Of a DNA stretch of 64,000 bases, positions 43,274 to 54,984 are shown one piece after another; positions within the stretch are counted from its first letter, which is position 1; each line of letters begins with the position of its first letter. Origin of the DNA: Protopterus annectens (taxonomy: Eukaryota; Chordata; Ceratodontiformes; Protopteridae); assembly GCF_019279795.1 (NCBI RefSeq), contig NC_056748.1, positions 696,954,806 through 697,018,805 of the forward strand, read 5' to 3'. The notes beneath the pieces were generated by a model that saw only the letters and a program-made list of their open reading frames with translations, was not told where the DNA came from and searched no databases. The position numbers and the translations under genes are program-made.

Positions 43274-44440
43274 AGGCATCAGAATGGATCTGCTTAGTTT
43301 GTCTGGCAGCACGTAGGTTTTCCCCAGGATGTGTTTCACAACAAGGAAGTGGTCTGATGAGATTTCCCATTTCCACACACTCATGGCCTCTCTGCACAGG
43401 GGGTAAGACAGAGTTCTTCTTTGCTTGTTGATGTACCAGACTACAGACATGTTGTCTGTCTGAACTGCAATGGTCCCCCGAGGGAAGAGCACCTTGAAAT
43501 GCCAGCAATGCTAAAAGGACTGCTTTCATCTCTAGGACACTGATATACAATTTGGTCTCTTGGGGGGGACCACATGCCTTGGACCATTCTTCCCAAGAAA
43601 TGCACCCCCTCCAATTGGGAAGTGTTCGTAGTCACTGTGGTGACTGGGTTCAGAAAAATGAAGGATCTGCCCATATCAAGATTGTCATACTGTATCCACC
43701 AATGAATGTGACACTTGCAAATTGGGGTGAGCTTTACTTGAAAAGACTGGGGTTGACGTAGAATGGACCAATGTGCAGCTAATGTCCAATGGAGAATTTT
43801 CATAAAGAGGTATGCAAGAGGGAGCAGTATTATGGTAGCTGACATAGACCAAAGTGCTTGAAGCACTAATCTTGCTGGAGGAGAAGGATGAGTAAGGATA
43901 GCCTGTACCTGATTTTTGATAGAGATACGATGGTGGAGAGGTAAAGATGCCATCTGAGTAGTTGTGTTTAAAACTGTCCCAATGAATTCCAAGCACTGAA
44001 CTGGGGCAAGATTTGATTTGGCAAGATTTAGAGAGATGCCCAAGGCATTGGAAATCTGGGGCAAATAGTCCCTGGCATGTTGTAGTTGATGTTTGGAGGG
44101 GGCGGTAAATCGGGTAAATACCTTGGGGGCTGTGGTGAGTCCAAAGGGCAGAGCTCTGAATTGGTAATGATTGGCTCCCAGCTGAAAGCAAAGATGTCTT
44201 CTGGATTGTCTATTTTTATGTGATAGTACACATCCTGAAAATCTGTAGAGCACATCCAATAGTCCTTGTGCAGAAAGGGCAGAATGGACTGAACAGAGAC
44301 CATTCTAAACTTTGCTTTCTTTACAAACTGATTTAATTTGCCTAGATCCAAAATGGGTCTGAGGTCCCCTGCTTCCTTTGGCACTAAAAAGAAGTGTATG
44401 TTCCAAACCCTATCTGGCTGGGTGGAACGTTCTGGATGAC
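43274..44440 (-). pseudogene. DIRS2 reverse transcriptase and RNase H
   Basis: RT begins near 44384 with GDLRPILDLGKLNQFVKKA and SVQSILPFLHKDYWMCSTDF. It continues FALPFGLTTAPKVFTRF and then jumps straight to APSKHQLQHARDY, so the stretch with the palm YLDD motif is deleted. RNase H follows at 43244-43492: VQTDNMSVVWYINKQRR, ILGKTYVLPDKLSRSILMPH, continuing into LINE sequence. 43441-44259 carries the connection between the two. Both enzymes are dead. Confidence 0.85.
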
Positions 44441-44464
44441 TTTTTCTAGCAGCTTTTGTATCTC

Positions 44465-44945
44465 TTACGCTGCTTCCTTCCTCTGACTTGGTGGAACATC
44501 AGGAAGTTTCTTACTTCGACAAGGAGGAAGAAGGGAAAAAGGTATGTAGTAACCTCCGGATATTATTCTGAGCATCCATGAATCTATTGTAATGTTTGTC
44601 CGGGTATCTAGATGCAAAGAAAACAAACCCCTGACTCCCTCCAGAACTGGACAGTCAGGCAGCACTTCAGGAGTGCTGAAGGGACCTCTCTGAAAAAGAA
44701 TGCCTAAAGCCCTGGTTCTGCGGGTCTCCTCTGTCTCTAGGGCAATGTCTACCATTAAAACTTCCCCCTTCTGCCTCTGGAGGAATTATCTTTGCCTGAA
44801 TCCTGGAAAGGTCCCTGAGATTTACGGAACCACCCCTTTGGTTTCTACAAAAAGTCTGTTGAGGGGTAGAAAACTTGATTCCCACAGCAGGCAGGGTCTT
44901 TCCTTCTTGTTCGCTGTGGGTAAGTGTATCCTTAACTGATATCCC
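44465..44945 (-). pseudogene. DIRS2 gag, C-terminal part (downstream of the PLE insertion)
   Basis: The frame 44667-44984 reads GISVKDTLTHSEQEGKTLPAVGI, matching PQVKETLTRCEQDGKTLSAVGV of the DIRS1 gag. An Arg/Gly/Asn-rich stretch comes next, and 44465-44755 runs toward RT in another frame. Confidence 0.8.
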
Positions 44946-44953
44946 AAACAAAA

Positions 44954-45502
44954 GTAAAAAAAAAAATCCAAAGCCTGGAAACATTAGGCAAAATGCAGCG
45001 TTTATTCCAAACTGGGGAAAAAAAAAAAGCTTTCGAGATCAGCCCTTCATCAGGGCGAATGCCTCCATTTACATAGCAAGTTCAAACCATAAAACTAACC
45101 ACGACACATTTATATTAAGCACTTCAGTTTAAAGACACATATACAAATAAAATGTTACTGAAAGTCAGTACAGCCATAAAATAAGTAAAACATTTAACTA
45201 AGACCCATCCACACAAGATGTTATTTCAAAGTTAACTGTCTTCTTTTTAAAATGGGTTTAATGCTTACTGCTGTATTTAAACCTGGAAAACAATCAGCTT
45301 CTAAAAGTGTGATCCATGAGTATTCACATACTTCTAACTCATTATTAAGACCCCCCTTTTTTGTCTGTCTGTCAATCACTCTAAAGTTAAAAGCATGTGT
45401 ATTTCCTTTCTCTCCTCATATGCTTGCCAAAAGCATTAGTTGCTACCTCTCTACGTATTTTAGATTTGTGCTTAATAATTCTGTCCTTCAACCTTCTTGT
45501 GT
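44954..45502 (-). mobile_element. PLE 3' fragment (end of GIY-YIG domain and terminal region) with 8-bp duplication
   Basis: AAACAAAA stands at 44946-44953 and 45503-45510, flanking the insert within DIRS2 gag. The minus strand reads TRRLKDRIIKHKSKIRREV, FRVIDRQTKKGGSNNELEV, then YSWITLLEADCFPGLNTA. This is the second half of a PLE GIY-YIG nuclease, including the WI..L....P.GLN block. A hammerhead-like core follows in the terminal region. The fragment is strongly 5'-truncated and belongs to a different PLE lineage from the one at 8995. Confidence 0.75.
45026..45060 (-). ncRNA. Degenerate hammerhead-like core in the PLE fragment
   Basis: On the minus strand CTGATGA (45047-45053) precedes a weak hairpin and GAAA (45031-45034), followed by the self-complementary AGCTTT. 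The cores are canonical. Stem II is poor and no 3' partner for stem I is visible, so activity is unlikely. Confidence 0.35.
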
Positions 45503-45510
45503 AAACAAAA

Positions 45511-47330
45511 ATGCTATCAAAAGCATTACCAAAAGACGTCTTAAAGGGCTCCACAAAGTTGCATAGCCACATCCAGGCGTGTCCCCTTATGGTGATACCT
45601 GAATCGGCTGCTCGTGCGGTACCTTCAGCTATATGAGAGATTAACCTCATCAAAGTGCTTGAAATATACAAAAGAGTGGTCAGTTGAGACAAGGTCATTT
45701 TGAAATCCTCAGCAGACATGAACTCAAAGTACTTAACAGTTACTTGGTCAGATCTCTCTGCAACCTAGTAAAATGCACCAGATGATTAAGTGACCTCAGA
45801 GTGAAAGTAGCTGAGGTGAACACTCATTTTCCAAATCAGTCCATCGCTCTGAACTCCCTGTTAGGCAGATGGACAGAAGAGCTCTGTTCTGCTAGCTCTT
45901 TCTTACTGGCTGCCACCGTCACCATAGCATTAACTGGGACTCCTTTGCTCCTGTGGGTCTGTCTGCAGGTGGGTCCAAATATTTGTCCGGATGCTTTTGG
46001 ATAGGTTTGACAGTATCTGGTTCCTTCCAAGCCCGTCAGGAAACCAGGTCAATAAGTTTGTCTGGTGGTCACCCAAGATGTAGATAGTCTAGAACCAAAA
46101 GCCTCCAGGAACAGAGATTCTTCTGGAGAAGGAGTTTGGGATGACCAAGCACCTTTCTGCTTAAGGTTTTCTACAATATCTCCAAAATATTATCAGGTGG
46201 CGATGTGAGGAATCCTTGTCCCTCATCAAAATCAGTATCTTCTGCGAGAGACACCATGGGGAGTATGTGCATCTCTTCTTACACGTCCTCTTCCCAGGGA
46301 CTTCCTCCATGGTTTGTTCAGGGGAGGTGTCAGAAGAGACGGGAAGTTCCTCTAGTGTAACTGTGTGGAGACCAATTGGAACTGGCTGTTCCAGTGGAGT
46401 AGGTCTGATGGACTTGCGAGTCCGAAACAATGAGGAAAAAGGGGTAGGATCCAAAACATGAGACGACTGTTCTCTATGGAGAGAAAAATCCCTTTCTACC
46501 ACCCTGAATGCCAAGGGAACAGGTGAAACCCCCCCCCCCCGGAGCCAAAGCTTCTGAAGAAGGTAGGTTGGGGCCACCCCCAGATCCAAGCCTTAATGGT
46601 AGAACTGGATCTGAGCGGTCCAGGGCCGAAGCTCCAAGAGGGAGGGATGGATTTGACAAAAATGGAGCTGAACTCAAGCCCTCATACCCAGTTCCAACAT
46701 CTTGGCTACAAGACACACACTGATCCGAGGGTACTGGAGCAAAACCAGTCAGTGAAATTGGAGTGGAGGAAGAAACTTTCCTCAGATCTGACGCCAAACC
46801 TCTCAGAGATCTCGGATCCTGGGACTCTGAAACCAAGGGTCAGACTGGAGAGGGAGAAATAATGGACTTGGTAGGCACACTCATGAATCCAGCAGGGGAC
46901 GGAGCTGGCAGAACCCCTATCTGGATCTGAACTCTGAGGAATTTTTGCATCATCCTATCCACATCTGCTATTGATAGACTTCTGGAAGACCTAGAAGATT
47001 ATGTGGAAGGGGTCAAGAATGTCTCGTCGGAGTTTGGAATAACTGCATTGGTAGGGAGGAAGAAATGGTTTGACTGCGTACTCTGGAGTACGGCTTTTGC
47101 GAGATGTACTGGCTCTCGGATCTGAGGGCTTAGGATCCAAAGAAGAATCAGAAAGAAATGAAGATATCACTATATGGGATGACCATTTTCTATCCAAGGA
47201 TGACTTTGGCTCCAAGGGAAGAGGTTTAGGATTCAAGGAGGTCGGATCAGAGATTTTTTTAATCTTTTCTATCAGCTCTAAGGAAGCCCTTGGGGACTAC
47301 GGAGTAGACATTTTTCTAGCATCCAAAGAA
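45511..47330 (-). pseudogene. DIRS2 gag, middle part
   Basis: Blocks collinear with DIRS1 gag are recovered from three frames: AEDFKMTLSQLTTLLYISST and AWMWLCNFVEPFKTSFG (45387-45719), NAMVTVAASKKELAEQSSSV (45836-46030), EEVPGKRTCKKRCTYS (46280) and a low-complexity Ser/Asp/Pro region (46470-47300). That region is dense in GGATCTGA / GGATCCAA octamers. It is cut by the PLE fragment on one side and by DIRS3 copy B at 47331 on the other. There are several stops. Confidence 0.82.
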
Positions 47331-47390
47331 AAGTACAGTTTTGTACCTACCATAAATGTAGATGTTCGAGTGAGCATACAGCTGCAGTCA

Positions 47391-48242
47391 TCACACTTGG
47401 GTTATCCTGCCGTCAGGAGCAATGAGAATCATTTGTGGCCTCTCTGCTCTGGTTTTTAATAGGACTTTGGTCAGTAGAGGTAGAGGCGGGACGGCATAGA
47501 CTGTCAATGCTGTCCAATTGAAAGAGAGTGCGTCCACTTTCCAGGCCTGTGGATGATAGGTCCTTGAGCAGAATTTTTCCAACTGGTAATTTCTGTGGGT
47601 AGCAAATAGATCTATGTCTGGCTGTCCCCATGCTTGAGTTATCTTTGAGAAGACTTGAGGATGCAACTTCCATTCGTGTGGGTCTGTCATATTTCTGCTT
47701 AAGTTGTCTGCCAGTGTGTTTTCCTTCCCTGGCAGGAATTGTGCCTGTAGTTGAAATTGTAATTCCAATGCTGTGTTCCACAGGGTCATAGCTTGCCTGC
47801 TCAGGGGGTATGAATGCGTCCCTCCCTGTTTGTTTATGTACCACATGACTGTGGTGTTGTCTGTCCTTATTAATAGCTGGCCCGGATGCAGAAGGTCCTT
47901 GAAGGTCATAAGAGCATTTTGCACAGCTAGCATCTCCTTTTGGGTGATGTGTAGGTGCATCTGTTTTTGGGACCATTTTCCCTGGATGCACTGATCTGCC
48001 ATGTGTGCTCCCCAGGCATAGTCTGAGGAGTCTGTTGTGATGATTTGACTTGCTTGTGGTATACAGAAAGGGAGACCCGTGTTTCTTTGGCATGCTTGAG
48101 CCCACCACAAAATTCCTTTTGAAGGCATGGAATGAGTGGTAAAATTGTTTCCAAGCTGTGGCTGTGTTGAGACCATAAGTTTTTTAGGTACCATTGTAGT
48201 TTCCTCATATGCAGCTTTGCAAATGGTATTAGTAGGATGCAA
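47391..48242 (-). pseudogene. DIRS3 copy B RNase H
   Basis: The frame is open for 283 codons: ITTDSSDYAWGAHMADQC, ITQKEMLAVQNALM, IRTDNTTVMWYINKQGG and FLPGKENTLADNLSRN. The catalytic acidic residues of an RNase H fold appear kept. It ends in the terminal repeat (PDGRITQV), where copy A continues into the recombinase. It is shifted relative to RT at about 48240. Confidence 0.86.
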
Positions 48243-49203
48243 GATGCCATGAACCCCAGAGCCTGCAGGATTTTCCTTGCAGTTAGCCTGGTTAAAGTTG
48301 CCATTTTGTTGAAGTATTGAGACAGTTGCCCTTGTTTGTCTGGCGTGAGGTAAGCCATCTGGGCCATTGTATTTAAGCTGGCACCCAGGGAAATTATCTG
48401 TTGAGAGGGTATTAGTTTTGATTTCTTTTTGTTCACTGTGTACCCCAGGCAGTTTATCAGTTTTATTACAAACACCAGATGCTGCAATAGAATGTCCTTG
48501 CTGTCCGCTTGATCAGGCAGTCGTCCAGATATGGGTAGATTTGTATTCCTCGTTGTCTGCAGAAAGCAATTACTGATGCCAGGCATTTCGTAAACACTCT
48601 GGGCGCAGTAGATAAGCCAAAGGGCAATGCAGAGAATTGATAATGGGTTGAACCTGCAAGAAATCTGAGGTATCTTCTGCAATCTTGTCTGACAGGGACA
48701 TGCAGGTATGCCTCCTTGAGGTCCAACGTTACCAGCCAAGACTCCTTGCCCAGCATGGGAAGAAGCTGCTGTAATGTGAACATCTTGAATTTTGGTACCT
48801 CTAGATATGTGTTTAGAATAGATAGGTCTAAGATGGGTCTCCAATCTTTGTCCTTCCTTGGTACCAGAAATAGTCTTGAATAAAAACCTTGACCTTGTTC
48901 TTTTGCAGGTACCTCTTGAATTGCTTTCATATCCATGAGAGCGAAAATTTGTTTTTGTGCCTCTGCCCATTGATTTTGTGGCAGGTTTGGCATGCCTCTC
49001 ATTTTTGGAAGGGTGTGAAAGTGGAACCTGTAACCTCTGTCTATAATATCCAGAATCCATTTGTCCTTTGTAACAATGTGCCAGTTTTTTGAAAATAAGG
49101 CCAGTTTTCCGCCCAAAGGTGCTGCCATTAAAGCTTTGTTTGGCAGGCATAGGGGAAAGTCATTGCGTCTGTTTTCTAAATGACTGTGGTCTATCTTCTC
49201 CAC
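48243..49203 (-). pseudogene. DIRS3 copy B reverse transcriptase
   Basis: The frame 48466-49203 shows FYSRLFLVPRKDKDWRPILD, SWLVTLDLKEAYLHVPVRQ, YQFSALPFGLSTAPRVFTK and YPYLDDCLIK, with the palm DD intact. After a frame change (48460) the thumb continues through LGYTVNKKKSKLIPSQQ (48420). It is the best RT palm of the three DIRS families here. Confidence 0.87.
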
Positions 49204-50944
49204 CTCTTGGGGCTGGTGCTTGCCACTGCCTAGCTCTGTAAGATCCTTGAGGTTGTTCTCTACCCCTTGGGCGTCTGTATCTACCCCTTTGGGGTCTGTC
49301 CATGGCTGGAAAGGACCAATTTTTTGAGGGCCAGTTTCTGCTGAAGCGTGGAGGCTGCACCTGCAAGAAATCCTTAACTGTTTGCATAGATTTCGCTTTT
49401 TCCTCCATTTTCTTTAGTACCTCCTCAGCTTTAACACCGAACAATACATCTTTTTGTAGTGGTGCATCTAATAACTTTGCTTTGACATGATCTGGTAAGG
49501 TTTGCTCTTTGAGCCAAGCGTGTCTACGTATGACAGACCCCGTGACAGCAGCTCTACATGAGGCCACTAAAGCATCAAAACCACATTGTAAAGTAGGTTT
49601 CCCCACTTGTTCTGCTCCATGCAACAAATCCTGTAACTCTTTCAAATCTGGTTGTTCTGTTTGTGGGATTTTGCTTTTCAGCTGAGATAGCAAGAACTGC
49701 TGGTATTTTAACATATGAAATTGACAGTTTAATGCCCTCATGGTTAAAGTGGCTGATGTATACACCTTTTTCACCCCACCTTTCTAATGCTCTGGAATCT
49801 CTCTCTCTGAAGGTAAAGGGTTTTTAGCAGTAGAGGCCTTAATCCCCTTGGGACCCTGAGAAATAGTTTCTGGGTCAGCAGTAGGGCTTTTATAAAGGAA
49901 CTGGTGAGAATCAGGAACTCGGTAATATCTGTCTGGTTTAACAGGGGCAGGAGGTAAAGAGTCTGGATTAAGACTGGCTTCTGCGTACACATCATCCAAA
50001 ATATCTAAGACAGGAGGAATAGCCAGGGGCCTATGCTGGGGAAGCAGCAGAAATTCCCCGAGCCTTTTCTTGGAATCTGAGTAATCTTGGCCTTCCCAGT
50101 GGAAGTGCTCTCTCAATGTATGTAGGGTTTCCCCAAAAGAGTAGTCCTCAGGGGGGGAGACCGAGGGAATAGACTCCTCAGCATCAGAGTCTTCAAATGG
50201 GGAATAGGCGTAATCCTGGTCCTCAGAAAGGTCTGAGGTAATAGAAGCCTGGTCTGAGGAAGGGTAGTCCTCCTCCAACCTGGGTCTTTTGTCTGAGGGG
50301 GGTTGAGAACCCCTGATGAGTGTAATCAAATCCTCAGCCATTTTAAGAATCTGTTTTTTAGGCATGGGGCCTTGAGAGGGGGTCTGAGGACCCTGTTTTT
50401 TAATTTTCATTGGAGCTTTAGATTTTGTGAATGATTTAATAGAGAAGGTGGTAGGCCTGAAAACGCCTTCAGAAATGGCAGGCCTCGCTAACCTTTCCAT
50501 TTCTCCGCCAAGAGTGGCGTCGGTATCTGCAATGGGAATGGAGACCGAGGAACCTGCGACCTCGGGTACTGAAGTCGCCGGTAAAATAGTTTCATCGGTA
50601 GTCAGGGGCTGCGTAGGCGCCTCGCTGAGAACCGGAGAACCGGTAGTAGGCCTTAGCATGATCTCAGTACTCGGTGCAGGCCTCGGATGTCTGTCCTTAT
50701 CCTTGTGTTTTTTGCCTAAAACTGGCATCGGTATATCCGACGACATGATATAATTAAATTTTTTGCCAAAATAATGAAGGGCGAACTCCGCCCGGTGCTT
50801 AATAGTGCGCTTGTTAAACCTAGCACAAAAACGGCAGGCCGAGACGTCGTGGTCTGGCCCTAAGCAAGGTATACAGTAAGAGTGAAAATCCTTATGCGGT
50901 ATTTGCTTCCCACAAGAAATGCAATTATTAACTTTGTCTGACAT
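49160..50944 (-). pseudogene. DIRS3 copy B gag
   Basis: It starts with Met at 50944 (MSDKVNNCISCGKQ). The N-terminal Cys/His cluster has the pattern C-X2-C, C-X2-C, H then C-X2-C within 45 residues, like DIRS1. The acidic Ser/Pro-rich middle (50100-50700) includes PSSDQASITSDLSEDQDYAY. The 386-codon N-terminal frame ends at 49784. The C-terminal frame 49160-49774 (KKVYTSATLTMRALNCQFHM ... RGRYRRPRGREQPQG) has an Arg/Gly/Gln-rich tail suited to RNA binding. One frameshift near 49780 separates the halves. It is the best-preserved gag N-terminus in the window. Confidence 0.88.
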
Positions 50945-51258
50945 CAGTCTGAGGCAAGAAAAGTTTCCTCAACGGGGTACTTAGCTTTAAAGAAGACTTC
51001 GGCTGAAATACTTTTCGTAAATCTCAGGAGCTGGCCGACTGGCACTTGCGAACTGCTTCTGCTTCGGGCACCGCACAGCAAGAAAGACTGGAGAAAATGG
51101 CGTTGGCTGCCTCTTTTATACCCCTGCCGCACTGACATCAGGGAAGAAGCGACGACAACCGACGCTGGACCTAGACTTTGGAATTCGGCCGACCGAGGAC
51201 CCACCTGACGGCAGGATAACCCAAGTGTGATGACTGCAGCTGTATGCATGATGAACAT

Positions 51259-51730
51259 CTGATTTTGATGTTTTTGAAGGGGTTTTAGCCCCATAAGTAT
51301 TAGGAAGTAAGCCTTTGAGAATCAGCTTGTTTTGCCTGCCAGCCAACATTCTCAGAGTAAAAGTAGAGTATACTGTACAGACTATGTTAATGTGGTCTGG
51401 TCTCGGACAATAAATACACTTCTTGTGGGCATCTGAGTTTGGGATCTTATGCCCACAAGAAGTGCACTTCTTAAAACCTGTTGGTTACTTTTTGTCCGGC
51501 CCAGCAAGAAAAAAATAAGAATCCCCAGCAGCACTCATAATAACATATGCAGAAGGTTCAAAAGAAGACAAAACTGCAAGGGAAATATTTAATGTCAACG
51601 CTGGTGAACTGATGGATAGTGCACCTGGAGTAGCAGTACAATACATCTGATTGTAAAAAGAGGAAGCTGTGGTCTTGGATCTCGCTTTGTGACTTTGGCG
51701 TTGAGTTACTGTTGGTTTATCAAACATAGC
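51259..51730 (-). pseudogene. DIRS2 gag, N-terminal part
   Basis: Frames on the minus strand give the zinc-cluster region (KKCTSCGHKIPNSDAHKKC near 51440-51480), then MLAGRQNKLILKGLLPN and KTPSKTSKS, matching RVLQERRNKLILRGLLKPEG of DIRS1. It ends at the insertion point of DIRS3 copy B. A preceding 80-codon frame (51485-51727) may be 5' leader. Confidence 0.78.
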
Positions 51731-51784
51731 TGCAAGAAAAGGAGAACAAACCCTGTATGAACAAACGGGAGGTAAACAACAACA

Positions 51785-51788
<4 letters not shown>

Positions 51789-51844
<56 letters not shown>
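51789..51844. repeat. (TA)n microsatellite
   Basis: About 28 uninterrupted TA units at the 5' border of the L1-like insertion. Confidence 0.97.
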
Positions 51845-51846
<2 letters not shown>

Positions 51847-54765
51847 AAAAAAAATGGTTAATGAAAAGAAAATTACCAGAAAAGGTAATTAGTAAGCACA
51901 GCAACTCAGGCAACAGAAAGTGAAAAGGGCAGTCACCAAGCTTAGGGAGCCTATAACAAAGAAGATAACAACAGACCCTGTAGAAGTATTAGAAATATTT
52001 TGGAAATTTTATGAAAATTTGTATAAAGCAGAGAAATATGGAAATCAAGAAAAGGTAGAAATGGAAATGTTTATGGAAAAATTAAATATGCCAAAGTTAG
52101 AGGTAGATGAAGCTCAATTACTAAAAGCTAGGATACGAAAGGATGAGATAAAAGTTGCCATGCATAACCAATTTACATGAAAGTCCCCAGGAATAGATGG
52201 CATTCCTATGGAAGTTAGGAGGGAAAAAACTTATAAAGATCTGGAAGGTATAGTTTAACAGTATTTTAAGAGGAGGAGAAGTACCAGCATCCTGGAAGAA
52301 GGTGATGGTATAGATAATACCTAAAGAGGGTAAAGATCCATTAGATCCAGCTTCATACAGTCTGATTTCAATACTACACCATGATTATAAAGTGTTTATG
52401 TCTATAATGGCTAAAAGAATGGAAAAAGTGATTCCAAAAATTGATAGGTATGGATCAGTGTGGTTTTGTGGAGAGGAGGCAAACTTTTGACAATATTAAC
52501 AGAACACTGATGATCCAGAGGGAAGCAGAATGTAAAAAAATGCCACTTTTATTGGTGGGTCTTGATGCATCGAAAGCATTTGACAAAGAAGACTGGGACT
52601 TCATGAACAGGGCAATGGAAGCATTTGCTTTCCCCGATACAATTATAAGGTTAATTAGAAGAATATAAGAGGGATCAGAGGCGCAAATTAAATGGGGTCC
52701 CCTCTGATAATTTCTGAGTGAGTAGAGGAACCAGGCAGGGTTGTTCGCTTTCTCCTTTGTTGTTTGCATTATATTTAGAACCACTGGCACAGAAAATAAG
52801 GGACTTAGAAATTCAAGGATATAACTGGTATGGTAGTCAGGAAAAGTTGGCTTTATTTGCATATGATACTTTATACATGACAAAACCAGAAAGGGACATT
52901 ACAGGGTTATGGAACATTTTAAGACAGTTTCATATCTTCTTGGGATACAAAATTAATTAAGCTAAAACAAAGGCAATAGCAGTAAATTATGTAGCCACAC
53001 ACAAATTGGACCAACAATATCCATACTTATGGGGACATGATAAAATTAAGTATTTAGGAGTATGGCTTAAAAATAACTCTGTGGTGGCAGCTAAGGATAT
53101 GTGGGAAGAGACTAAACAGAAGATCATACAAAAATTGAGAAACAGGAAGTTTTGTTAAATGGATATGGATACTAAGATACATGCCATTAAAATGTTTTTA
53201 GTCCCTTTATTCTTATACGCAGGTCAGGCATATTTTTATCAACCAGAGGAAAAGTTGTGGATAGCAATTAAAAAAGAGTTGAAGGATTTGGTCTGGGAGG
53301 GGAAATAGCAAGGGTCAAGTGGGATAAGCTGATTTTACTCATAGAACAAGGTGGACTAGGACTACCTAATTTGAGGGGGTAGAGCAACACAGTTAAGGCT
53401 CTTATGCCTAGCACAAGCAGAAAACTACAATTCAAAGTGGAAAGGAATGATGCTGACACAGGGAGGAAGCTCCATAAATAAGAAGAGATTGGGATTTTGG
53501 ATGCAGACTCTTAAGGAGAACCAAAATCATACAGATTATTATATTCATAAAATAGCAGGCAGTATTCCAGGAACTAAACCAGCACGAGAATGGAGAAAAG
53601 AGATTTTGCCAGTAGGGATGACTGAGGTCAGGGATACAAATAATAGGCAAGAGGGGGCTGGAATTTATTGGAGAAAACTGGCAAAGGAACCAAGGTATTT
53701 GGAGCAAATAACTAGAAAGGGAAAGGTAATAGAATGGGAAGAGGCCAAGAATTTATTCGGACTACAGGTTAGAGATTGCCTTCCCTATCAAGGACTGATG
53801 TCAGAGTATAGGCAAAGAGAAAGAAATGGGGGGGGGCTCCTAAATGAAAGACCAGCACTGGTAGAGTTTTTAATAGAATCTAGAACAGAAGCGGTCATTA
53901 AAAAAGAAATAATTAGTAAATCATATAAAATATTGTATGATAATTATAAGAATCAATCAGAGGAGCTTAGAAAGGATTGGGAAGATAGACTGGACAAGCA
54001 AATCACAAAGAGACAGTGGGGGTATATATATGTATATCTTCCAAATATGCAACAAAATCTAGAAGATATAGGATCTTTGGCTTAAGTATTTACATAGGTA
54101 TTTTTATACCCCAAGTAGACTCCAAAGAATTTTTCCTCAGGTGGATAGCAAATGTTGGTGGTGTGACTGGCAAGAAAGAGGTAGCTGGGAACATATTTTT
54201 CGGGAGTGTAATGAGCTGGTAGACTTTAGGGATTCCCTGCAGGTTGCTTTGTCAGAAATGCTGGGTTAACGGATTGGACTGACAGGGGAGATGACTTTTT
54301 TGAGTTATGATACAGAATCAGAATTGCCAAGACACAGTAAACCCTTGCTGAGTGGCTACCAAAAAAACAATTACTAGAAAATGGAAATCAAAGTCTAGAC
54401 CAACTTTACTAGAAGTAGTGAATATAGTAACTGAGATAAAACAAATGGTATTGGGATCTTTAGAAAAGGGAAGGAACAAACCTCATAGGAAAAATGGGAA
54501 TTCTGTGAACAATATATGCAGAGCAGGAACGAGGTTTAAGAGGCAGGATTTGAATGAGCCATATAACGCTTAACTGACAATGACTGGAAGGATTATAAGT
54601 GATGTATAATGTTTGCAACTACAGTTGTTTCAAGGGTGTCTGTGATGTAAACTGCAACTAAATTGGTATCATTTCATAAGTTTTTCATTTATATAAATGT
54701 AAGATTGCCTTTATCATATGTGAAAATTTAATAAAGATGTTTAGGAAAAAAAAAAGAAAGAAAGA
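51845..54765 (+). mobile_element. L1/Tx1-like LINE, 5'-truncated, with A-rich tail
   Basis: The element runs from the pre-RT region to an A-rich tail ending in GAAAGAAAGAAAAG. It is inserted in the 5' leader of DIRS2, next to a (TA)n tract. It is the most complete L1-like copy here but lacks ORF1 and EN. The 3' tail follows TTTAATAAAGATGTTTAGG, which includes a polyadenylation signal (AATAAA, 54730). Confidence 0.82.
51900..54575 (+). pseudogene. L1-like ORF2: reverse transcriptase to C-terminus
   Basis: Pre-RT: DPVEVLEIFWKFYENLYKAE (51960-52040). RT: SPGIDGIPMEV (52180-52210), DQCGFVERRQTFDNINRTL, LLLVGLDASKAFDKEDWDF (52441-52668), [20 protein letters not shown] and LFAYDTLYM (52718-52960). 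In the last block the second residue of the usual FADD is Tyr, so the palm is mutated. The connection is at 52960-53420. A 212-codon C-terminal frame (53447-54085) contains REWRKEILPVGMTEVRD. Remnants of the Cys-rich zf-RVT region lie near 54150. A dozen stops show it is inactive. Confidence 0.83.
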
Positions 54766-54984
54766 AAAGTTAATCAGTAGAAACACCCTGAAAGGAAAGG
54801 GAGCGATAAAAAAAATACCAACTATGGCATTTAGAGAAGATACCTTTTAAATCGGGTAACAGAAGGTTACTAAACACTTAGTAGAAAGGAAATCCCTAAT
54901 GCCAGCGACAACTAAGAAGGAGGTTATAAGATTAAATTAAAAAGTTTAGAAAAAATAGAGAAATTTTAACAACCAATAATAAGA

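Larger units (their letters stand above)
47331..51258 (-). mobile_element. DIRS3 copy B: terminal repeats at both ends, recombinase and internal complementary region absent
   Basis: The left end AGTACAGTTTTGTACCTACC (47331) and right end ...GCATGATGAACAT (51258) match the termini inferred from copy A. An inverted repeat of about 45 bp (CCTGACGGCAGGATAACCCA and following) is present at both. Coding order is gag, RT, RNase H; the RNase H frame then runs straight into the left repeat. The recombinase gene and internal complementary region of copy A are missing. Removing the insert rejoins DIRS2 gag in frame (SKTSKS-VSLDAR), so no target duplication was made. Confidence 0.85.

Noticed and set aside
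45252..45566. Plus-strand 104-codon frame
   Set aside because: It is the antisense of the GIY-YIG fragment at 44954-45502, which has clear motifs.
51789..51844. (TA)n tract as an origin or cruciform element
   Set aside because: A plain microsatellite, common in large vertebrate genomes. No further sign.
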